43,282 bases of DNA from Penium margaritaceum (GCA_023375785.1 SZWC01003571.1:6833-50114), one strand, 5' to 3'. Numbered from the stretch's first letter, positions 10,584 through 21,139 are shown. The notes: generated by a model not told the origin, from the sequence alone. Program-made: numbers and translations.

Positions 10584-10965
10584 TCATTTCACTTGGAGTG
10601 GTGTGAGGCTGACTTGGGGTAGAGCTTCAAGATGCTGAATCTGGGAGATTAGAGACAAAGTGATAGTCCGTCCTCCACTACAGATTCGTAATGTCTTTGA
10701 GGTAAAGCACATAAAAGATTTGTGGCTCACCAGCCATGGATCCCCTAGCACAACATCAAAGGGGTCCATGAGGCCCAACACCATTAGGCAAATAGTGGTT
10801 GTGAAGCCGGGCAACATAAGTTGTGCTGTCCACTCGCCGATTACCGGTACCTCCCTATCATCACCGACAATCACAGTGCCTGAAAGAGGAGTGTGTTTCA
10901 GCTACCACGTGCACACTTAACAAGGAGTCATCACTCCAGTATCAGCAAGGATACATGCTGGAGCA
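10584..10965 (-). pseudogene. Gypsy aspartic protease
   Basis: The active-site motif ACILADTGVM has its Asp codon at 10941-10943 and is followed by a stop. In another frame the domain continues with GTVIVGDDREVPVIGEWTAQ and then FDVVLGDPWLVSHK, the flap and ILGxxWL-like blocks of retroviral-type proteases in gypsy elements. The catalytic Asp is kept but the frame is broken between the two halves. It lies in the expected place between Gag and RT. Confidence 0.75.
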
Positions 10966-11842
10966 CCTGCTAGCTTGCTATCATATTGCATGGTTATGCT
11001 TGCCTCAGACTTGCATAAGAAAAGACTCGATGGGGGCTTGCCCTCCAAGTGGTAAATGCGATAGGCATGAGTGCTTTTTCGTAGCTCCATCATACCATCC
11101 ATCTGTTCCCACACGCGGTGTCCTTTTGTAAACGAGGCCAAAAGCGTCCATCCTTTGAAGGCAGACATATTCCTCGCTGGATCGACAGGTACAGCCACCG
11201 TGATTGACGTTAGAGAATTTCTCATGTGACCCTCATGTGCAGCTTCCAAAACAGAGAGCCAACTTTCTTTTGTAGCGACAACCAAACATGTACGGTTTTC
11301 CAGGTTTTCCTTCATTGCATACACAAGTGGACATGAGCAATCATCAAGGAGGGACTCAGGATTCATGAATGGTGCATAGATTATTGATAAATATTGTACT
11401 AAAAGAAACTCAAAGTCTTTGAGATCATCATCACAAAGCATGAATTTTCTACCCTCGTCCTCTCCATGACTCACGGCAACCCCAGATAGCAGTCCACTCG
11501 TGGCCACTAGGGGTCCTGAAAGTCCTGCTCATGGCCATGTTGGGGGTGGCGACCACGTCCGGCCGCTCCTCCCTCAAAATCCCGATCCTCCTCATGAGGG
11601 CGTCCGTGTTCACGCTAGCTACATTGTGCACAATGACGTTGCATGGCTGTAAAGGCCTAGCTGTGGCGTTGCCCCCCCTGAGGATGCCCTTTACTTGCTC
11701 GCGCATTGCCATGGCCTCGGGGTTGTCCACCTTGCTGCTGGCCACCACCATGGAAGCGGTTTTGACCTCCGCCATTCGGGCGACACTGGCCACCGCCATA
11801 GCGCCAACCATGTCTGTGGTGCTGCTGGCCGTGGTGCTGTCC
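10966..11842 (-). pseudogene. Gypsy linker region between zinc knuckle and protease
   Basis: A 196-codon open frame (minus, 10917-11507) runs into the protease active site. It includes LKDFEFLLVQYLSIIYAPF, SWLSVLEAAHEGHMRNSL and FKGWTLLASFTKGHRVWEQM. I do not recognise a domain. Upstream, 11449-11898 is Gly/Arg/Gln-rich in one frame and carries MRRIGILREERPDVVATPN in another. At nearly 300 residues this spacer is longer than usual between a zinc knuckle and a gypsy protease. It could be a clade-specific domain or captured sequence. Confidence 0.5.
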
Positions 11843-13652
11843 CTATTGCTGCTGTGACTGTTGTTCGCGATGACAAGAGATGCGTGCGATGTGTCCAACC
11901 TTGTTACAGATCATGCAGATGATAGTACTGCGGAATGTGTTCTCCTCATCTTGATGGCGGAATGTGTTTGACGGCTCCAATGCGACATCTGTACAGCGTT
12001 TAACGGCACCGCTTGTTGGAACTGGTCTCTCACGTGAAGTACGGCTTTCGCACGCATTGTCATCCCAAAGGCCAGGATTCATCTTATAGAGTTTGCAAAC
12101 GTGTGTCACAAGAGCGCGCAGACTCTCCCACTCCTTTCCGTCATCCTGGAAGGAGAAAAACCAAAGCTGCGGGCTGGCTAAGCCTGTCAGAATAAGGTCG
12201 ATCTTGGCTTGTTCAGTCAGGTGATGCTCGTCCACCTTCTTTGTTGTCTTGATAAAAGTATCCGCATACTTCTCCAAAAATATACCTCCTTGCATGTAGG
12301 CTTCCAGATCTTTCTTTGCTTTCTGAGAGTAAGCGGATTTGGAGAAGAGCTCGCACATGAGTGCATAGTACTCCTCCCAATTCGGGTCGGATTGTAGCTA
12401 CTTCTCCTCATAAAGCTCTGTCAGCGTCTCAAAGGCTTGAGGCTTGAGGGAGAGCATACCTTCAGCACTCCACTCCTCTTTGTGGACCTAGGCCAGGCGT
12501 AGGTTGCACTCAAGAATTTTGAGAAATTTCTTAACGTCTCCCGTCCCATCGTAGCGATCCGCCGGCTCCAGTACCACGCGACCGCAGGTCGCACCCATCC
12601 TTTGGGCTTGAGGCGGTGTAGTTGTGACCCTCATCCATGGTGTGTCATCTTGTGCCCGTGGGGCAGGTCCAGTGACCGGGGCGTGAAGCACGTTTTGAGC
12701 AGCCCTGCATATATTCTTGATGCTTACACGCTCACACACTCAAAGATTTGATCCACCTCATCTTCGGCTGCATGGTGAGCTGCTCCCACGGCTGCATTCA
12801 GTACTACCCACTGGTTTGCAGCTTCATTCGCATGAAGGGTCTCAAGTACCTGTTACGCAACCTTTCCATTGTGCTCATCAGCTGCCAACTTGCGAACCAT
12901 CTTGGCGTTTTCTTCATACAACCTCTCATTGAATCGTTGCGTTGTCAACACCCGTTCACAAAGGCTGGCGCATACCATGTCACCATCGTACGCCAGAGCA
13001 TACATGATGGTCATGGGAAGATCCACATCTTCTGCTGAAAGGCGGGCGCGAAGCTTGTTGAGTTTCCCTCCGATGTGAGGCGGCGCACAGCACTGCCAAG
13101 TGCACGTTCTACCACCACGAAGTTTGAACGGTTTGCCTGGTTGCCTCCCTTACCCTCCACATGGGGAACAACACAACCGCCTTCATCAGCACGTTGAGGC
13201 ACTCATTCCACATCTGTCTCATCAGCCATTTCCATTGATGCCGACTTTCCGGCCTCACTGCCTTTACTGGTGGCATCGTGAGCCTCAGCTTCTTCATCCA
13301 TGTCTTGCTCGGCCTCAATAACTACGTGATCTTTTGGCTCATCTGGGGATTTTTCCCCGTGCTCGCCACTGTCGATGACCTCCTTGGAGTTGGCGACATT
13401 GGCTCCACCCTCTTCAGCAGCTTTCGAGCCTTGTACCGGATTCGGTTGAGCATCGTGGCCAAAGTTGAGCTCAAAGATCAACTTACGAGGTTGCCCATCA
13501 CCTTGTGGTTTGACTGCATGGGTACATTGGTTCTTTTGCTCGTTGTTAGGAGCCTTTGGCGTCTTGTATCTTGGCGATGCCGGTCGAGACCTTCCCCTTT
13601 GCGCCATGGGCTCTCGGCGTGGCTTGGTGAGGTTGCTTACCAGTGCCAACAT
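11843..13652 (-). pseudogene. Gypsy Gag polyprotein
   Basis: The N-terminal frame (13203-13652) begins MLALVSNLTKPRREPMAQRG and becomes strongly acidic (EVIDSGEHGEKSPDEPKDH). The capsid-like part runs from VVLEPADRYDGTGDVKKFL (near 12510-12570) through two stops into an open frame at 11843-12358 with AKKDLEAYMQGGIFLEKYAD and AKIDLILTGLASPQLW. The zinc knuckle CMICNKVGHIARISC has spacing C-x2-C-x4-H-x5-C, one residue longer than the standard C-x2-C-x4-H-x4-C. The large acidic N-terminal extension before the capsid part is notable. Confidence 0.75.
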
Positions 13653-14732
13653 CCCGAGACGCTCCTTGGACCCAATGGGTGTTTGCTCATTCGATCAGCG
13701 TAGGCAGGCGTTTGGAGGACGTCCCATAATCATAGAAAGTCCGGTCCTGAGGCCCGCCATTGCTTTCACGAGGCCTTTCTATGGGTCATCCTCTTCACAA
13801 CCTCTTTCCTTTGTGATTTTTTGAAATGGGTGGAGGAAACACTGGTAGTCAACGTATGCCTCACTTCAAATCCCTTTTTGGATGTGGGTAATGTTCTAAA
13901 AGTCTGCCCTCTTCACCTTGTAAGAGATGGACGGAGGTAGCTTGGGAGGTTCCCTCCTTCACCCTCTTGAGCGGTGGGCCGAGGATCCCAAAGCGTGCCC
14001 TCCTTCACCTCGTTAGAGGCGGACCGTAGTGGCTTTGAGGTGGGCCAAGGTTCCCAAAGCGTACCCCCCTTCACCTCGTGAGAGGTGGACCGAGGTGGCT
14101 TCTGAAAATTCTTCCATCACCCTTTTCTTTGGAAAGATGTTGGTTTTCGCTGATTTAAACGTGGATTACCACACGACTTTGTACCGTTTTGTCGGCGGAC
14201 GACAACGTAATATGAAAAGCAATTCACATGGTTCGATAGGGCTCCCAAGCCTTATTCATGGGGATGTTCACATGATATTGCACGGATTCCGCTTGTACGT
14301 ACGAGATGTTCACCGTATGCCTGATTGCGTCATCTTACTGTGTAGACCGACGGTTTGTTGAAGTTTTTCGGACCACAAATACGATAATGGGAAACGCAAT
14401 GTAGTAGTTGCGCGGATTCCTTCCAGGTATTGACAGCCTGTCGTGTTGGCTGTTCTGCCGGTTTCCCGTGTCACAATGCACCACCCATGACTCAGGTGGT
14501 CCATGTGATTAACTCGGCTGTTCTCAAACATAAGCCTGAAAATTATTTTTCCGGGTCCAATGCTTGCGCGTTGTCGGGGGTTGTCGGATTGCGGGCCATT
14601 GCGATGCAGCCCTTTGCCCATGATGTTACACGCTCTCACTGTGGCCTCATGCACCATACATGGGACATGATTTGGGGCACGTACGCTATTTAGAGCCATG
14701 TTTTATGCACAATATGCCCATGCTGCCTTTCG
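13653..14732. other. Non-coding stretch with a small tandem repeat
   Basis: Between gypsy Gag and the transposase start. About 13905-14105 holds three diverged ~65-bp copies of a unit with CCCTCCTTCACC, GAGAGGTGGACCGAGG and GTTCCCAAAGCGT. The rest (14106-14732) should contain the 5' end of the MULE and any terminal inverted repeat, but I could not find a matching inverted copy on the other side of the transposase. No primer-binding site for the gypsy element was found. Confidence 0.55.
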
Positions 14733-17315
14733 ATGGCAGGGAAGACGCACCGCAAACGTGGTGGACCTGCCACATCTTCGTTGTTCCCACCCGACGACGG
14801 CGACGTCGACGCCACAGAGGAACCTTGCTTGACGCAACAGACTCCTCACAAGAACAACAATGCAGCCCGTACAGCAGTGGAAGGGGCCCCACGCCGTGAA
14901 ACCGAGGGTCCTCTACGGATGTCGCGTGTAGGTGGTCGTGTGCACTCTACCAAGGGCCTACCTTTCGGGTCTGATGACGAGGCACAGGCAGCCAACGTCA
15001 TGGCGAAGACTGCGTTGGACCACATCGCCAAGCCGACACCCGACCCTGCAATCAGAAAGAAGCGGAAGGCCGAGGTCGACTTCCCGGGCGGCTCATCCTT
15101 TGAGACTCTGGCAGCCTGTAAGGCTGCCGTGGAGGAGTATGCGGTGGTAAACCGCATGTCCCTCAGGTGGCTGAAAAGCGACCCCACGCGTTTTGTGGTA
15201 CGGTGCAAGCAGTATGTCAACAAGAAGTGCTTGTGGATTATACGTGCGGGGTACAGCAAGAAGTCTGGTGCTTACAACATCACGTCCTTCACAGACGGGC
15301 CCTCTGTGACTCAGGAGTCTCCCGAGGCAACCGAGTGCGCTCCATGCGGTGGATGGTCTGGCACATTGAACGCACCCTTGCCAAGGACCCGTCGGTGTCT
15401 GCAAAGGCACTGCAGGCGGTCGTAACGAAGGTCAACAACACCAAGGTACCCTACACCACCTTGTACCAGGCAAAGAAGGTGTGCGTGGAGAAGATGTACG
15501 GCAAGAAGTTTGACTCCTGGAGCATGTTTCCAGGATACGTGGCCGAGGTATGTCCACATGTCGTATTTGTCGTTTGCATGTTATTTTGCCGCACTGTTTT
15601 GTTTCTAGTTGGAGTGTAATGACGTGGTTTATTTTTGTGCAGCTCTTGAGGGTGGACCCGCTCGCCATCGCGAAAGCTGAGAAGAACCCGGACACCAGCG
15701 CATTTGACCGCGTTTTTGTCACACCTGGTGCGTGCCACAGGGGTTTTGAGTACACGCGACGTGTCATCGTCATGGATGGTACGCACCTGAACCATGGGCA
15801 CAAGTAGGTGCTCCTGATCATGCAGCTTTTTTATGCCAACGACAACGCCATGCCCGCGGCCTACGCTCTCGTTTCTGGAGAGGACGAGCGCAAATGGACC
15901 TGGTTCTGCGAGCTGGTGGCAACGGCCTACCCGTCTGCCGCACAAGAGGAAACGACGGTGATATCAGACCATGAGAAAGGACTGGCCAATGCAATGGAGT
16001 CCAAACTACCTGGTGCCACTCATACCTACTGCACGTGGCACCTGATGCGCAACGTGCAGTCCCACTGCCATGGCCGGTCGGGCACATTGTTCTGGACTCT
16101 CGTACACGTCACAATGCAGGAGGGCTGGGATGCCTGCGTGGCCGAGCTGCGCCGACAAGAACCAAGGGATGTGGACTATTTGCTGGGTGGAAGTGGCAAG
16201 CCCGGCATCCCCAATGAGCGCTGGAGCCGTCAGTACTGCCCAGTGCCGCGTGGTGGGTACACGAAGAGCAACGCCATTGAGTCACTCAACGGCAAGCTAG
16301 TGGAGTTGAGAGAGATGTACCCGTACTTTTGTTTCGTGAACCTCCACGTTTTTGTGAAGCGGCTGTGGCACATTCGTCGCAAGATGTCTCACGACGCCGA
16401 GGACAATGTCGCGCCCGCCTTGTACCTGAAGGTGAAGAACAACTGCGACCGCAACCGTGAGTACAATCTGGCCTTGGACGGGGACGAGGCCGGACCATGG
16501 ATGAGCGGCACTGCTGTGCGCGCCAACGGCATCCCACGGGACGTCAACATCAACACGAGGGAGTTCACTTGTGGCCGATGGCGTGAGTACGGGTTGCCAT
16601 ACCCACACGCGTGTAGTCTATTGCTCGAGAATGCTCTCAATCCCGTGGCCTACGTGGACTTCGGATACCTCACCGTGAGCTACAAAAGGATGTACAGCAT
16701 GCCATTCCCCTTGCCAAAGGTGAAGCTTGTGAAGCAGGCGGACCCGAAGTGGCTGCAACCTGGAGCACGTTGCGGGTGCGGGCGTCCAGCCACGGTGAGG
16801 CTTGACCGGTATGCCAAGGTAAAAAAAAAGGTGCATATGTGCGCGCCGTGGGAAGATGGGCCATGTCCGCAAGGCATGCCCAAACATGGAGGCGCCGACG
16901 CCATAACAGATGGCCGCAGCACGCATGGCAGAGCTTGACGCTGAGCATCGCATGAGAGCGTCCTGCAGGTCAAACGTGGACGCCATGGGGTACTCCGGGG
17001 ACAAGGCAGATGATGCCCCCCCCTTGCTGAAGAGGAGGGAGAGTCGGACAAGGAATCAGAGGAGGAGGAGGAGGGAGAGGAGGAGGGGGAGGAGGAGGGG
17101 GAGGGGGAGGAGGAGGGGGAGGAGGAGGAGGAAGAGGAGGGGGAGGAGGAGGAGGAGGGGGAGGGGGAGGGGGAGGGAGGGCATGAGGTGGTTGACCCCG
17201 TTTCACTCTCCACTGAAGATGAACAATTCAACCAGGATGTTGTTGAGGACCGTGAAGATCTGTGGATGGCCTTCCACGTGGAGGTGGACTGTATCACCTG
17301 TTCATTTCGCCTCTG
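14733..17315 (+). pseudogene. Mutator-like (MULE) transposase, broken
   Basis: Cut-and-paste DDE transposase. Exon one (14733-15547) starts MAGKTHRKRGG and holds the MuDR-type N-terminal DNA-binding region (FETLAACKAAVEEYAVVNRM, CKQYVNKKCLWIIRAGYSK). A frameshift lies near 15305-15325. Exon two begins at 15643 and has a TAG stop at 15805-15807. The catalytic triad is visible: Asp of VIVMDGTHL (15775-15777), Asp of VISDHEKGL (15967-15969) and Glu of AIESLNGKL (16279-16281). CTWHLMRN is also present. The SWIM-like finger FTCGRWREYGLPYPHAC has lost two of its Cys ligands (Phe and Tyr). A run of nine A (16821-16829) shifts frame before a zinc knuckle ending GKMGHVRKACPNM. A run of eight C (17016-17023) shifts into a glutamate-rich tail (17029-17190). 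Confidence 0.9.
15548..15642 (+). other. Intron of the MULE transposase
   Basis: The boundaries are GAG/GTATGT and TTTTTGTGCAG/CTC, with 95 bases between. Removing it joins GYVAE to LLRVDPLAIAKAEKN in phase 0 and skips in-frame stops, so the call is supported by both splice consensus and protein continuity. Confidence 0.85.
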
Positions 17316-17427
17316 GTAAGTCTATTCCCGCATTTCCTCGCTAAGTGTGTTCCATTACATGTTGCTCTTCCTCATGGTTCAGTTGACATATTCCTCTTAC
17401 TAACTCCTACCCTTGTGTCATTTGTAG
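17316..17427 (+). other. Probable second intron after the acidic tail
   Basis: A strong donor CTCTG/GTAAGT and an acceptor TTTGTAG/ACCC define 112 bases. Splicing creates a TGA across the junction in the glutamate-rich frame, so it would end the protein there. This may be a genuine 3' structure or the result of a shifted frame. Confidence 0.5.
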
Positions 17428-18319
17428 ACCCTAAAGAACACCACTCTGGACAAGGGAGGTGCAGGCTTCATCACAAGTGGCCCCTGATTGCACCTCTGCC
17501 TTAGACTAGTGTTTACTAGCGGTTTACTTAGGATGATACATTTCTGCCTCTAACAATGTGTTCGGGTTGTGACTGCTGGGAGGCAGTGAGCATGAACTGG
17601 TCTGACCAGTTTATAGTGAATGAAGTCCAATTTCCATTTTCATACAAATCCCAACAATGGTGTCTTGAAGTTGTAGTACATAATGATGTCCTGAAATAGT
17701 GGTGCACAATGATGACCTGACATTTTTATACAACGGGTGTGCCTCAAGCAGCCAGCATGTGTACATATAGACCGTAACCACGTTCATTTTGTTCTCTTTG
17801 CAACAGTTGTTTCAAAGAACCAGAAACATGAGTTCATGTGCCGAAGAAGACTTGACCATCATGTTCCTCATGGGAGTTGGTGCGACATTATTGTGTCAGA
17901 AACTGTATTCCGCCTTGTGGCCGCCAAGCACTACAAGATATGTGCCCATGTGCCATTGTCCAGCGACACACAACGACGCATTTCAATTGGATGCCTCCTA
18001 AAGTGTAGCAGAGGCAGAGAGTCACGGGGAGCATGTTTCCTACGAGGGAGGAGACGACAATATCGGCTCTGTTGATGCCAAAGAGGAAACATTCTTTGAT
18101 GCAGTGGGATTCCAGGGACGTCAGGGTTGTGGATGCGACTTGTGCCACTAGGTATTTTTGTGCAGTGTACTAGATCCAAAGTGGTTAGATCCATAGTGGA
18201 CTGGGTAGTACCTCCTGAATTAGTACTTGCATACCAATACTTCAGCCATAACATTACTTCCATGCCCATAATAGTTACAAGATTTAGACTATTATGCCTA
18301 TCCTTGATGATTAAATATT
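17428..18319 (+). other. Mostly non-coding; possible broken short exon at 17828-18150
   Basis: From ATG 17828 the frame reads MSSCAEEDLTIMFLMGVG and on to FQLDAS, with one stop after 57 codons. It then continues acidic and open (GEHVSYEGGDDNIGS, KEETFFDAVGF) to about 18150. A splice-acceptor-like CTTTGCAACAG lies just before it. I do not recognise the family. The low-complexity-free, acidic second half makes it look like a decayed exon. The rest of the interval holds nothing identifiable. Confidence 0.3.
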
Positions 18320-18585
18320 GATCATGTGCCCATAGTTGCCAATGAAACATCAAATGGGTGCCCTCAAATGTGCTGAACATGAACACAATATGCCAATTAT
18401 TAAGAGGTATAAATGTCTCATGTACCCAAATATGTCTCTGTTCAATATAACTCGGATGCCCATTGTAGATGTGAAATAATGAAGGCATACCCACTGTAAT
18501 GAATGGAAAATAACTCGGGTGCCCACACGTGTCACTGAAATAAAACTCAGATACCCAGAGCTCTCCATGCAATAAATCTGACATG
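18320..18585. repeat. Degenerate ~32-bp minisatellite
   Basis: The core (A/G)T(A/G)CCCA followed by an AATAA-like A-rich stretch recurs near 18323, 18358, 18391, 18422, 18456, 18487, 18519 and 18551, a period of 31-35 bases. Copies are strongly diverged. The long minus-strand frame across it shows the same roughly 10.7-residue rhythm and is a repeat translation. Confidence 0.6.
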
Positions 18586-18960
18586 CTTAAACTTGTCAAT
18601 GTCATTAGGATGGATTTCCCACTACGGACTCGGTGGCTCCGTTCATATCCACAGCTCCCATGGCATGGTCACTCCCAAGTTCCAAGCCATGTACTCCGGA
18701 GTCACAGGAGCTGGGGCCCATGGTGGTTCTTCACATCCCAACTATCGGTGGCGTGCTACATTGTAGTCCCACCGCTCCTCCAACACGACCCATGCTCGAT
18801 GTGCCGCCACAGGGTCCGCTACCAAAGTACCCCAACCCACATGTGGCAGGCCATTTGCACGGGCGTTGTTGTCCATGTGCAGCGAACGTCTTAGGAAATG
18901 TTCGACACTAGGAGTAAACTTAGCGCAGTGTACTATCGGGGAAGCACCTTTAATACACAG
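18586..18960. other. GC-richer stretch, no gene assigned
   Basis: Two overlapping plus-strand frames are open here: a proline-rich one from 18633, and one containing GAHGGSSHPNYRW that stops after about 50 codons. Neither resembles a known domain. The composition shift from the AT-rich repeat on the left suggests a different origin. Confidence 0.35.
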
Positions 18961-19030
18961 TATAGTACCGGTTCATCGTGCAAACTGGTACTCCCGGTCC
19001 CGGTTCATCGTGCGAATCGGTCCACATGCA
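18961..19030. repeat. MITE-like palindromic motif
   Basis: AGTACCGGTT and AACTGGTACT form a near-perfect inverted repeat (18965-18993) around CATCGTGCA. A second partial copy, CCCGGTTCATCGTGCGAATCGG, follows at 18998-19019. Paired (T)AGTACCGGTT...AACCGGTACT arms are common at the ends or centres of plant miniature inverted-repeat elements. No full element boundary was defined. Confidence 0.45.
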
Positions 19031-19217
19031 TGGCTCGAGGTTGTACGAACTCCCCGCCGCAGACCGGAACACGACAAAATGAACGATAGGCTGCCAAGAC
19101 AGGCTGTCAACATGCGAGGTTTCTTTACGACATGCAAGACTGAGAAGACTGAATACTTCAAGCGAATCGTGGATACAGTTTTCATATTATTCCGTTTTTG
19201 CTCGCTCCATGAAAATC

Positions 19218-19352
19218 ATGGGCACCGCTGTCATGTCGTTTTTTACTATGGACAGCGGTGTCTTTTCTTTTTCGATGTTGGACACCGTCGTCAGTTTGTT
19301 TTCGATTATGGACACCGATGCTTCATCTGGCAAAACGATGGGCACCGGAGCA
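19218..19352 (+). repeat. Five-times-30-bp repeat element, copy 1
   Basis: ATGGACACCG-type words start at 19218, 19248, 19278, 19308 and 19338, exactly 30 bases apart. The last unit is preceded by CAAAACG. It shares flanks with the other copies (TTCCGTTTTTGCTCG before, CATTTGTGCC after). The minus frame is open and gives ten-residue repeats such as VSIIENKLTT and LSIVKNDMTA. Confidence 0.9.
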
Positions 19353-19691
19353 TTTGTGCCTATTTTCTTTTGAACTCGACAAAAAGATGGCTTGAACTTT
19401 GGAGGTCCGGAGGCCAAAACATGGCTCCTCTCTTCTCCTTTCCACCCAAGAACCCAGGGTTGACTCGGAAATCTCTGTTTTTGTGGAGAGAAAAATAGGA
19501 ACTAGGCCATAGAAGCTTGATCACGCCCAATTTACCGTTGACTGCCTCCCTTGCTGTTGTAGTAGCTCTTGGCCACACAAGCAGCTGGTCCAGCAACCCC
19601 CTGCTTTGGTTTGCCTCCTCCCGTTGACCTCTCCTCACGGCAAAATGGGTATTGGCGTGACTTCGCGGTTGGAGGAGGTGAGGATGAGAAG
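19353..19691. other. No gene seen
   Basis: Sequence between the 30-bp repeats and the (GA)n tract. A minus-strand frame runs through, but its length comes from the GA tract. Nothing recognisable. Confidence 0.5.
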
Positions 19692-19814
<123 letters not shown>

Positions 19815-20025
19815 GGGAGGGTGGAGTAGTTTGGAGAAAGTAGGTTTTCCAAGGTTGGGGGAGTGAGAGTGAGCGAGTGATGGATGTGGAGTAGTGGGGC
19901 GGTAGCGTTCCGCAAGCGCAACTGCGAAGTGCGTCCGTCACTTGTCGATGGGCACACTTTACCCCATGCAACGCGACGAAGTGCACGGAGGGATGAGGAC
20001 GAGCGGTGAGGTCACCGGTCGTTCT

Positions 20026-20038
20026 GGCTCTGGTACCA
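20026..20038 (-). other. tRNA primer-binding-site-like sequence
   Basis: On the minus strand this reads TGGTACCAGAGCC, one transition from the initiator-Met primer site TGGTATCAGAGCC. It lies two bases from an LTR-like end (20041). The minus-strand body would run left. A frame with FERARQAMRTRARRD and related text in 19811-20202 crosses this site, so it is not a gag start. Confidence 0.6.
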
Positions 20039-20040
20039 AT

Positions 20041-20467
20041 TGTAATGTGGAGGTCGGGACTTAGCGTCGAAAGGTCTCGGCGAGCTCGAAAAAGTTGGCA
20101 TTGTAAAAGTGAGTGACCATCCTCGTCGTCGGAGTGGTCTCTCCTTGCCCGAGTCCTCATGGCTTGCCTCGCCCTTTCGAAGCTACGTTGTTGTTTCTTC
20201 ATAAAGTTATGACTTGTTCATTATTCATAGCTATTCATGTATTCCTTTAGAAATAACGGTGAAAACTTCGTGACCGTGATTTCTGTCAAGATGCTCGATT
20301 GGATTCGATTTCCACTGTTTGCTTCGTGCATTTGCATCAAGCTTGACGCGCCCTCACGGTTTCCGTTGCGGAATAGTGTCCATGGACTGTCGCAATGAGG
20401 TAATGATTGCGACAGTCTATCTTGACAGTAAAGTTTAGGTTCCGTTCTAAAAGTTCGTTGTGTTACA
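20041..20467 (-). repeat. Putative 427-bp LTR, minus orientation
   Basis: On the minus strand the segment begins TGTAACACAACG and ends CCACATTACA, giving TG...CA ends with TGTAA/TTACA terminal inversions, followed after two bases by the primer site. The matching LTR was not found in the window, so the element is truncated or solo with leader. A perfect 12-bp stem-loop sits near its element-sense start (20385-20417). Confidence 0.6.
20385..20417. repeat. Perfect 12-bp stem-loop inside the LTR
   Basis: GACTGTCGCAAT (20385-20396) and ATTGCGACAGTC (20406-20417) are exact inverse complements around a nine-base loop. On the element strand it lies about 50 bases from the LTR start. Confidence 0.9.
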
Positions 20468-20545
20468 CTGGGTGTAACCAGAAGCTTTGTTGGATTTTGA
20501 GAGGGGTTTGTGAGATGCCGAGCACGCTGTGATAGAAGAAAGGGG

Positions 20546-20581
20546 ACCTGCCGGGCCCCGCTACCGTGGGGCCCGGCAGGT
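20546..20581. repeat. GGGCCC stem-loop, array unit 1 (perfect)
   Basis: ACCTGCCGGGCCCC (20546-20559) pairs perfectly with GGGGCCCGGCAGGT (20568-20581). Between the two GGGCCC cores lie exactly ten bases, CGCTACCGTG (20559-20568). Confidence 0.95.
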
Positions 20582-20611
20582 ACCCGGGCAAGTAAAAACT
20601 AAAGGACGGAG

Positions 20612-20746
20612 TAGTAATACACCCATCGTTTTGCCGGAAAAAGCAGCGGTCTCCATGTTTAAAAACGGAAAGACGGCGAAGTCCACCGAAAAAAAAGGAA
20701 AGCCGGCGGTGTCCATAGTCGTGGAGGAAATGACAGCGGTGTCCAT
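20612..20746 (-). repeat. Five-times-30-bp repeat element, copy 2 (reverse)
   Basis: CAT/CAC words closing each unit lie at 20624-20626, 20654-20656, 20684-20686, 20714-20716 and 20744-20746, a strict 30-base period, in opposite orientation to the other three copies. The plus-strand frame gives IVLPEKAA, VSMFKNGKTA, KSTEKKGKPA, VSIVVEEMTA and VSMFFVVQ. Confidence 0.9.
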
Positions 20747-20992
20747 GTTTTTTGTCGTACAGGTAAAAATGGGCACGCCTGATATATATTTCAATTTATA
20801 TAACACATTTGAAATGGATTTTGACTTTGAGCTTCGCCAGTCATCGCGAACACGCAGGTGGACTTTTGCGGCAAGACGTTCCTGGGAGCTTGCAATGACC
20901 CTGCCAAAGCCCCCATTTAAACTAGGGGGTTTGTTGGATATTGGGGGGGGGGGGGTTCGATATGTGGTGCACGTTGTGATAGAAAAAAGGGA

Positions 20993-21028
20993 ATCTGCCA
21001 AGCTCCGCTACCGTGGGGCCCGACAGAT
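20993..21028. repeat. GGGCCC stem-loop, array unit 2
   Basis: ATCTGCCAAGCTC and GGGCCCGACAGAT flank the ten-base loop CGCTACCGTG (21006-21015). The stem has a few transitions. Confidence 0.85.
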
Positions 21029-21139
21029 GCCCGGGCAAGTAAAAAATAAAAAATCCAAATCCCCTAGTGTAACTAGGGGGTTTGTCGGATATTGGGGGGG
21101 TTTGCGAGATGCGGCACACCATGTGATACAAGAAAGGGA

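Larger units (their letters stand above)
8835..13660 (-). mobile_element. Ty3/gypsy retrotransposon, degraded internal region
   Basis: On the minus strand the order Gag, protease, RT, RNase H, start of integrase is recognisable from 13.65 kb down to 8.84 kb. This gag-PR-RT-RH-IN order is the defining gypsy order. The integrase core and both LTRs were not found: the left end runs into the C-rich tandem repeats, and the right end into a region without a primer-binding site that I can see. Many stops and frameshifts show it is inactive. The domains are listed separately. Confidence 0.85.

Noticed and set aside
16910..17344. Arg/Gly-rich ORF and the complementary Pro-rich and Ser-rich minus ORFs
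   Set aside because: They are frame shadows of the glutamate-rich tail of the transposase.
14106..18600. Terminal inverted repeats of the MULE
   Set aside because: I compared the sequences on both sides of the transposase by eye and found no convincing long inverted pair. A computed search could still find one.
17931..18605. 224-codon minus-strand ORF
   Set aside because: It follows the ~32-bp degenerate minisatellite and has no recognisable domain.
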